DNA of 64,000 bases from Phycisphaerae bacterium (GTDB lineage: Bacteria > Planctomycetota > Phycisphaerae > UBA1845), in assembly GCA_029260015.1 (NCBI GenBank), contig JAJDEB010000036.1, forward strand, positions 62,001 through 126,000. Reading direction: 5' to 3'. Both the position numbers and the translations under genes were made by a program. The notes under the pieces were generated by a model, which was not told where the DNA came from, did no database searches, and saw nothing but the letters and a program-made list of their open reading frames with translations. The stretch's first letter is position 1, and every line of letters begins with the position of its first letter. Positions 57,874-64,000 of the stretch are shown here, in pieces.

Positions 57874-59219
57874 CGCTCAGGAAACTCCAGCCGGATCCAT
57901 GGAATCGAAACACTCGCGCGACCGGAGGCGTCCGCCGCATTTTGCAATAGCCCAGTCACTTCTTCACCTTCAATGCGAACGCGGGTTAGTTGTGGATCAG
58001 GTGTGTAGAACGTCAATCCTTCAAGATCGCGTTCGATGATGGGCGTCAAGTCTGCGTATCGATTTCTGGCCGTATCGATATCAATCACGATCGAATCGTC
58101 ATTGCGAATCGTTGTGAATCCAATCTCGTTTTTCGCGCGACAATACCCAAGCAATCGCCGCGTCGTCGTGACGAGCAAATCGCCGTCAGCCTGGGATGCA
58201 GCCAGTCGTCGGAATCCCTCAATCGCTGTTGCACCAAGTGGCATGTCGGCATTGGGGTCGGACTTTCCAAGATGCGTATAGAGAATGCAGCCACCATTGC
58301 GCTCGACGAGCTGATTGATCATCCGCTGCGTCAAAACATCACCGATGCCCCATGCCGTCTCATGTGAACTGACGCCACCCCAATGCGGATTGCATCGCAG
58401 AAACTCGTACACCGCTTGGCCGTCGCGCAGGCTCGATTGCTTGAGGATACGATTCGGGGCGTGCAGCGCATACTTCTCGTTGCCCATGCGACTGAGCATT
58501 TGCTTGGTGAGTTCCTTCGCCAAGGTCTTACCCGATGCGATCGGATGCGTGGGCGACAGAATCCCGCCAAGTTGCGGCCGCACGTCTTGCCCCAGTACGC
58601 TACTGACGCGACCGCGCCAGACATACTGTACACCGTGTTTGACGGTGATGTTGGCATGGTAGGCCGGCGACGATGTCACATCGCCTTCGCCCATCATGAT
58701 CCCACCGTCGAAGTTTGAAATCGCCTGGGCGTGGTCAATCCAAACATCTAGCCGGCAACCGTTTTGCTCGAGTTCGTCGAGGGCACGTTGAGCATGTTCG
58801 CGGGTGGTTGCAAGGTCGCCGAATGAATGCAGGCAATCGATGTGTCCGCTGCGGATGAGCAATTGAACCATCGATCGACCCGCATCGTCGGTGTTCCAAT
58901 AGGCGAACTGGTCGGTGGCCATGTCGAAGTAAATGGTGTTGCCAACTTCCAATCCGAGACCGTCACCCATCGGCGTGGAGCGGGTTGTGTTCAAGAACTC
59001 AGCCGTGTCCCAATAAGCATTTCGATCGGGGGTTTCGTCGAGGTCGCTGCAGACGGCTAACATCGCGCGGTATGGATATGGCCAGTGCCGCATGGCGACA
59101 CCTTCGACCGCCATCTCGTCACGAGAGGCAGCGTTTGATTGCATATAGGCCTGACTGCTCAACCCGATTGCTCCAGCGTTGCTCTTGCGCGTCGTTTTCG
59201 TTTGCGTACCCGTCGTCAT
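57870..59219 (-). CDS. Polysaccharide-deacetylase-like protein
   Basis: A 449-residue protein without signal peptide. YPYRAMLAVCSDLDETPD near residues 48-65, then HIDCLHSFGDL, and a long TIM-barrel-like sequence suggest a divergent NodB/polysaccharide-deacetylase or related glycoside-hydrolase fold. The usual TFDD and HxxxH signatures are not intact, so the catalytic residues are uncertain. It is coupled by ATGA overlaps to glycosyltransferase genes on both sides (57870-57873 and 59216-59219), which ties it firmly to polysaccharide assembly. Confidence 0.7.
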   Translation of the reverse strand: MTTGTQTKTTRKSNAGAIGLSSQAYMQSNAASRDEMAVEGVAMRHWPYPYRAMLAVCSDLDETPDRNAYWDTAEFLNTTRSTPMGDGLGLEVGNTIYFDMATDQFAYWNTDDAGRSMVQLLIRSGHIDCLHSFGDLATTREHAQRALDELEQNGCRLDVWIDHAQAISNFDGGIMMGEGDVTSSPAYHANITVKHGVQYVWRGRVSSVLGQDVRPQLGGILSPTHPIASGKTLAKELTKQMLSRMGNEKYALHAPNRILKQSSLRDGQAVYEFLRCNPHWGGVSSHETAWGIGDVLTQRMINQLVERNGGCILYTHLGKSDPNADMPLGATAIEGFRRLAASQADGDLLVTTTRRLLGYCRAKNEIGFTTIRNDDSIVIDIDTARNRYADLTPIIERDLEGLTFYTPDPQLTRVRIEGEEVTGLLQNAADASGRASVSIPWIRLEFPER

Positions 59220-60394
59220 CGACTGACCTGACTCATGTCAGATTCGTTGGCGGCTGTTGCTTTTGAATCCGAACGCGCCGCACGCAGGTAGACCTCGCGC
59301 GTCCGGCGGGCCACCTTTGCAGGATGAAACCGCGCCTTGGCGATTTCGCGCGATTCATCCCCCATTTTCTTTCGGAGTTCATCGCTTGTGATCATCTGCC
59401 CCAAGCGATGAGCGATGTCGGCAGGGTCATTGGGATCAACTAGAAAACCGCTTTCGCCGTCGCGCAACATATACGGCATCCCGCAGCGGTTCGATGTCAC
59501 CACCGGTACGCCTGCCGCCATCGATTCTTCGATGCCCATCGGCGAACCTTCTTCGAAAGATACCAGCGAAAACACGGCTGACTCGGAAAGGTGCTTCTTG
59601 ACGGCGACCGAATCGATTTCCCCCAGCAGCTTCACCTGTTTTTCCAAACCACACGCTGTGATGCGATCCTGCATGTGCTTGAAATATTCTTGATCCGTCG
59701 CCCGACCAGCCAACCTCAACTCCGCACCGACGCCCTGCTTTTTCAGCAGCGCGACGGCTTCGACGAGGGCGATGGGGTTTTTTCGTTTGTTCAATAGCGC
59801 CGCAGAAAAGATCACGTTGGATTGCTCGTTGCGTTCAATACCGAAGAACGATTCGTCGATGGGGTTATCAATATCGTGAATGATTCCCGTGGCGATTCCT
59901 TTTAGTCGTTCGCGCACATACGGGCTGATCGAAATGATGTGCGGTTGATCGGCCCAACCCGCAAGCTCAACTTTCCTCCAAAGCTTCGACCGGATGCGTG
60001 CAAATCGCTGCCCGCTGTAAATGGTATCTTCATGGATGAAGCCGTGAATCGTAAACACGCGCGGGATATTGAGTCCCTTTACCATCAACCCGTAAGTATC
60101 ATGGGCGTGAATGACGTCTGGTTTGAGCCCTTCAACATAACGCAAAACTTCTTGACGATCCGGTCCAGTGAAGTGCCGTAGCGTCTTGCCAGCCGTCCAG
60201 GGCAATCGATGGATCGTCGCACCTTCCCAGGTAATGGTTTCCGGCGATGCACATTCCCGATCGGTCGTGACGACATGAACGTCCAAATCATCGAACGCTG
60301 CCAACCCGCGCGTCAATTGCACGCTGACCGCTTCAACGCCACCATGCGGGCGAAGCGGATCACTCGGAAACGATGTGGCCATAACGACTTTCAT
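59216..60394 (-). CDS. Glycosyltransferase family 4 (GT-B)
   Basis: A 392-residue enzyme. The N-terminal half opens with VVMATSFPSDPLRPHGGVEAV and holds DVIHAHDTYG; the C-terminal half holds LLNKRKNPIALVEAV, the motif EGSPMGIEE and GESGFLVDPNDPADI. Both ends overlap neighbours by ATGA. Confidence 0.93.
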   Translation of the reverse strand: MKVVMATSFPSDPLRPHGGVEAVSVQLTRGLAAFDDLDVHVVTTDRECASPETITWEGATIHRLPWTAGKTLRHFTGPDRQEVLRYVEGLKPDVIHAHDTYGLMVKGLNIPRVFTIHGFIHEDTIYSGQRFARIRSKLWRKVELAGWADQPHIISISPYVRERLKGIATGIIHDIDNPIDESFFGIERNEQSNVIFSAALLNKRKNPIALVEAVALLKKQGVGAELRLAGRATDQEYFKHMQDRITACGLEKQVKLLGEIDSVAVKKHLSESAVFSLVSFEEGSPMGIEESMAAGVPVVTSNRCGMPYMLRDGESGFLVDPNDPADIAHRLGQMITSDELRKKMGDESREIAKARFHPAKVARRTREVYLRAARSDSKATAANESDMSQVSR

Positions 60395-61581
60395 GCGTGC
60401 AGCACCTTTCCTGCTTCAGCGTGCCTAGGCATCTGCCGGTCAAAAAATACAGCTTCAAACCGCGGCAATACAGCTTCGACCGTGTGGTTGTTTTCGTAGT
60501 ACGACCGAGCGTTGCGCGACGCCTCGAGCCATGCATCCGGGGAACCGAGTATTTCGCGCAAGCCAGCCGCCAACGTTTCAACATCGCCAGCCGTTCGCCC
60601 GAGGTTCTTTGCGGCAACAAGCCCATCGGGATCGAACGTTGTCACCAGCGGAATCCCCAGACTCCACGCCTCCAGAAACGTATTTGGGAAGCCTTCAAAA
60701 TCGCTCGTCGAACAAAGGCACGCGGCGCTGCGATACATTTTTCCGACCTTGGCCCGCTCGATTCCGCCCCACACCTTTACATTGGGAATCGACTTGCTGC
60801 GGTGAATCACTTCACTGCAATACTCATCGTCGCCGTATGGGCCGACCAGGTCGAATTGAAACTCGGGGCATGCCTCGGCCAAGTCCAGATACCGATCGGG
60901 GCGTTTCTGCTTGCAGAGTCGCGCGATCCAGAGAATCGATTGCTTCGTCGACTCGGGGGCGGCTGGCAGCGATTCGTTTTCCTTGAGTAAATCCGGACAC
61001 GGCATGGGAATCACTTTTGAATCCAGCCCGAATCCATCGAGAAGTGTCTGCCGCTGCGTCTGCGTTTGCACCACAATTTCATCGGCGCGACGCAGACCAT
61101 GGCGATACAGGACGCGTTCGCGAATCGTGTGCATGTCGGGCAGTTTCGGATCGACATCGGGATCATTGGCAATCGTGTAGACGAAGCGTTTGTTGTGACG
61201 CTTGCACCACATCGCCACCTGACCCGTCACGTACTCCGCACAGTTTTGATAGTAGACGTCAGCGTCGGCCCGCGCGAGTGCTTGATTCAAACTCGACCAT
61301 CGCGGATGAAAAAACCGCAACCCCGGGATGCCCGCATCCTGCCGGCACATCTTGATCAACCGCACGCCATCGACGACTTCGCCATCGACTTGACCTTCAT
61401 CCCAGGTGATGAGCGAAACCGGGTAACCCTGCTCGGTCAACCACCGCGCCGTCAGCGATGTCTGCCTTTCGACGCCGCCAATGTGACCCGTCGCACCACC
61501 GGACATCGCTCCGTAGGCAAAGTGTGCGACAATGGCGATGGATGGTTTGGTCGAATCGGTCAATGAATCATTCCCATGCAA
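60391..61581 (-). CDS. Glycosyltransferase family 4 (GT-B)
   Basis: A 396-residue enzyme with a glycine-rich acceptor region (GGATGHIGGVERQT), SILWIARLCKQKRPDRYLDL, and the E-x7-E motif EGFPNTFLE in the donor site. It is coupled by ATGA to the next gene and starts 24 bases after the flippase stop. Confidence 0.92.
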   Translation of the reverse strand: MHGNDSLTDSTKPSIAIVAHFAYGAMSGGATGHIGGVERQTSLTARWLTEQGYPVSLITWDEGQVDGEVVDGVRLIKMCRQDAGIPGLRFFHPRWSSLNQALARADADVYYQNCAEYVTGQVAMWCKRHNKRFVYTIANDPDVDPKLPDMHTIRERVLYRHGLRRADEIVVQTQTQRQTLLDGFGLDSKVIPMPCPDLLKENESLPAAPESTKQSILWIARLCKQKRPDRYLDLAEACPEFQFDLVGPYGDDEYCSEVIHRSKSIPNVKVWGGIERAKVGKMYRSAACLCSTSDFEGFPNTFLEAWSLGIPLVTTFDPDGLVAAKNLGRTAGDVETLAAGLREILGSPDAWLEASRNARSYYENNHTVEAVLPRFEAVFFDRQMPRHAEAGKVLHA

Positions 61582-61605
61582 ACAGGCAGCAAACTTAAAC
61601 TTAGG

Positions 61606-63222
61606 TTACGACGGCTGGGGGACAATCGGACTGGAATCATTCGCCGCATTTCCCGTTAGTTTATCTCTGAACTTCTGTGGTAGAACCAGCCACCAATACA
61701 GCGGCAGCAAAACCATTCCCCCGGCAGCGCTACCGGAGAGCAGGGCATACCATGGCTGATCGGGAAATGCATACCGTCCACCGACCAGACATGCCGAAAA
61801 GGGTACCGCACAAAGCACTGGTCCTTTGACGCATGCAATGAAGTACGTCGCCACGTTCATTTTCAATTGCTGACACGCATAGATCGGAACGTAGATTCCG
61901 TTCACCAACGTCATCGGAATGGTCACCGCCAATGCGACACCGATCAGGCCTTTGTCATAAAACAAGAGCGCTACCGCTGCACCAGCTGCGCTGACAATCG
62001 CGGAAATAAAATTTGCAACGCCCGGTCGTCCGTGAGCGTTCAAACCGGCGAGGATGTTCTTAATCGGAAGTTGCACCATGTAGGCCAGATGCCCGACAGC
62101 AAGTACGATCAGCAGTATCCACGACGATCGGCCCGAATATTCTTCGCCCATCCATACTTGGAGCAAAATATCGCCCATGATCGACAAACCCAGCACCATT
62201 GGCAAAGCAAGATACAATCCCGCGCGCGTGGCTTTGGTCAACAAGTCGCGCAGTGCAGAATTGCTTTTGCTGGCTTTGAGTGAACTGGCTGTTGGAGTTA
62301 AGACCAATGCAAAGCGTTCGACCAACGTTGCGGCTTGTCGCACAAGCGCAAGCGGACGGGCGTAAACTGCCAGAATCGTCACGCTCAGGCATGTCGTAAT
62401 CAAAAAGTTGATTACTTGATATTCGAGCAGTCCGCCAAGATCGGGCAGGATTGACTTGCCTCCAAAGGTCACCATCTGTCCCATCGTCTTGCGATGTATG
62501 TGCTTGAACCCCACTTGCATGCGTGGACACAAACGATAGGCGAAAAATATTCGCACGCCGCGCCCTAACGATTCGCAGGCCAATACGATGATGCCCATCG
62601 TGATCAAACCGCCACCCAACAAGACAGCCGCTATCATCGCTAGAAACTGTGCGCCGTTAACGCTTGCATGAATACCGGATTGAATATCCCACCGATGGTA
62701 CCCGGTGATGACACCACCGAATGCGGACGTGCCCACCTGAATCGCAAAGCTGGTTCCCAAGAGTAGAATCACCCAACATGCCTGGCGGCCATACTCTTCG
62801 AATTGGGTTTCAAGCGAATGCGGTATGAGGATTGCTAATCCGATCGCCAGTGCGAAAATAACCAGGGCAAGCGACACGAGGATAAGCGTTACCGAACTGA
62901 CGGCTGAACTGATCCCATTGATGTCGTTACTAACCCGATACTTCGCGACAAAGCGGTTGACCGACGATGCGATTCCGCTTTGAAGCAGCGCGAATAATCC
63001 TGTCAGTGACCAGGCAAAATCCCAAACGCCTAACGCCCCTTGCCCGATCTCATCGTTGACGACACGCGGCAGGATGAAACCGCCTGCGATGACCACGGAT
63101 TGCGCCAGCCAACTGGCTACCACATTCTTCGCGAGACGGTTTCGACCCGACACATCACCCTCTTCGCCAGTGCTGACCGGCTGGTTCGGTACGGGTTGAT
63201 CTGTCGGGTTTGAGTGAGTCAT
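61606..63222 (-). CDS. Polysaccharide flippase (MATE/Wzx-like)
   Basis: A 538-residue membrane protein with about twelve to fourteen hydrophobic segments, from LAKNVVASWLAQSVVIAGGFILPRVV to MVLLPLYWWLVLPQKF. I chose the ATG at 63222 after an upstream ATG at 63243. The N-terminal cytoplasmic tail is Pro/Asn-rich. By family it moves lipid-linked oligosaccharide across the inner membrane for later polymerisation. Its place among glycosyltransferase genes supports a Wzx-dependent route. No Wzy polymerase is recognisable in the window. Confidence 0.88.
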   Translation of the reverse strand: MTHSNPTDQPVPNQPVSTGEEGDVSGRNRLAKNVVASWLAQSVVIAGGFILPRVVNDEIGQGALGVWDFAWSLTGLFALLQSGIASSVNRFVAKYRVSNDINGISSAVSSVTLILVSLALVIFALAIGLAILIPHSLETQFEEYGRQACWVILLLGTSFAIQVGTSAFGGVITGYHRWDIQSGIHASVNGAQFLAMIAAVLLGGGLITMGIIVLACESLGRGVRIFFAYRLCPRMQVGFKHIHRKTMGQMVTFGGKSILPDLGGLLEYQVINFLITTCLSVTILAVYARPLALVRQAATLVERFALVLTPTASSLKASKSNSALRDLLTKATRAGLYLALPMVLGLSIMGDILLQVWMGEEYSGRSSWILLIVLAVGHLAYMVQLPIKNILAGLNAHGRPGVANFISAIVSAAGAAVALLFYDKGLIGVALAVTIPMTLVNGIYVPIYACQQLKMNVATYFIACVKGPVLCAVPFSACLVGGRYAFPDQPWYALLSGSAAGGMVLLPLYWWLVLPQKFRDKLTGNAANDSSPIVPQPS

Positions 63223-63311
63223 GCGTTTAGAATCAATCTGCAATCGGTTTCAGATGCCGGACGTAAGCGTACCGCTGCGGCACTATCGTCGGGTAAATAC
63301 CGGTCCCTACC

Positions 63312-64000
63312 CTACTTATAGCCATATCGACGGTTCGCAGCACCGGCCACGCGCTCGAACGCGTTTAAATCATCGTCAGATAATTGTTCCCTCCAACGCT
63401 CGTCAAGGCGAATTTCCGATGTGGAATCCAGTCGCATTCCGTTTCCGACGACATGCTGCGGGGTGTCGCGAAATTCAACCGTACCCTTGGTCGGGTCAAG
63501 GCCCAGGAATTTGAACACATTGCCCAACGTGCCGAGCGGAAACTGGCAGACGTTTTCGTAATGGACCGTCATCACACGGGTCGGGGCAATCGTCTTGACG
63601 ATTTGGTCGGCTTCCTCGTTGCTGCGTTTCCATTCGTTGGCGGCGTCTTCCATGCCGAGACGTTCGTCATCGCGATCACCACCGCTTCCACCTCCGCGAA
63701 GTTTCGGGTCGGTTGCATCGGCGAAGGCAGCCGGCTCCATCAGCGCGAGCGCCCCACCGCGTCCATCGCGAATCAATCGAATCACGCTTATATCGAGTTC
63801 CGGCAGGCGAAGCAGGTATTTCAAACGGATTGCAGTTTTTGATGAATCGACGACGACTTGCGCGCCAGATTGTGCGGCGACCGATTGCATCAAAGCGACG
63901 TTGCGCTGGGCAAACGTGCGCCGTTGTTTGTGCCAGGTCAGTGACAAGCCAAGCGCCGTGTCACGAGCGAGTTCCATCAACCGGTTACGATGCAGCGGGC
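63312..64000 (-). CDS. Sulfotransferase family protein, 5'-truncated
   Basis: The last 229 or so residues of a gene whose 5' end lies beyond the window; the frame remains open to the edge (HRNRLMELARD). The 3'-phosphate binding region of PAPS-dependent sulfotransferases is visible as VVDSSKTAIRLKYLLRL followed by ISVIRLIRDGRGGALAL. The 5'-phosphosulfate loop would be upstream, outside the window. A Gly/Asp/Arg-rich loop (RGGGSGGDRDDE) is unusual. It likely sulfates a sugar of the exported polymer, using PAPS made by CysNC (inference). Confidence 0.85.
   Translation of the reverse strand, partial: PLHRNRLMELARDTALGLSLTWHKQRRTFAQRNVALMQSVAAQSGAQVVVDSSKTAIRLKYLLRLPELDISVIRLIRDGRGGALALMEPAAFADATDPKLRGGGSGGDRDDERLGMEDAANEWKRSNEEADQIVKTIAPTRVMTVHYENVCQFPLGTLGNVFKFLGLDPTKGTVEFRDTPQHVVGNGMRLDSTSEIRLDERWREQLSDDDLNAFERVAGAANRRYGYK

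Overview
The window looks like a chromosomal segment of a Planctomycetota bacterium, most likely from or near the Phycisphaerae. The evidence is a prepilin-type secreted protein with a short leader, three secreted proteins ending in paired D-x-D-x-DGDIDL dockerin-like calcium loops, giant cysteine-rich surface proteins, and small membrane proteins ending in a CxxCGYxLxG...CPECG zinc ribbon. This assignment rests on protein style only; no rRNA gene is present. I see no tRNA, rRNA, CRISPR array, transposase or phage gene.

Layout. 1-23 kb holds mixed housekeeping and accessory genes: the 3' part of a cysNC sulfate-activation gene, a STAND-like P-loop ATPase carrying seven exact 44-residue repeats, a prepilin-like protein, thiC with a clear TPP riboswitch, a double zinc-ribbon protein, an ATGA-coupled secreted protein/MFS transporter pair, a secreted metzincin protease, a sigma-70 family factor, ribosomal protein S1, a lipoprotein-ECF sigma-anti-sigma group, and a membrane-anchored SGNH hydrolase.

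23-64 kb reads as one large surface-polysaccharide locus. It has two minus-strand blocks. Block A (26.5-43.1 kb) holds three sugar C-methyltransferase-like genes, an NAD-dependent epimerase, rfbF, a 1974-residue secreted protein with nineteen exact 54-residue eight-cysteine repeats, a PIG-L deacetylase and three glycosyltransferases. Block B (53.6-64 kb) holds a methyltransferase, an asparagine synthetase-like amidotransferase, three glycosyltransferases, a putative polysaccharide deacetylase-like protein, a flippase and a truncated sulfotransferase. Many neighbours overlap by ATGA, which suggests translational coupling. At the edges of and between these blocks, on the plus strand, stand three paralogous right-handed beta-helix proteins (23.1, 43.5 and 51.6 kb). 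They share one conserved catalytic-looking core in three different architectures. A coupled trio of zinc-ribbon membrane paralogues lies at 50-51.5 kb.

How the parts may work together (inference): RfbF, the epimerase and the C-methyltransferases would make a CDP-activated branched sugar. The glycosyltransferases assemble a repeat unit, the flippase exports it, and the deacetylases, sulfotransferase, SGNH protein and beta-helix proteins would modify or trim it. The calcium- and cysteine-rich giants would form the protein part of the surface layer. Other signals worth notice are three REPIN-like paired palindromes of unrelated sequence (15.0, 29.1 and 48.5 kb) and two genes whose best start codon is ATC.
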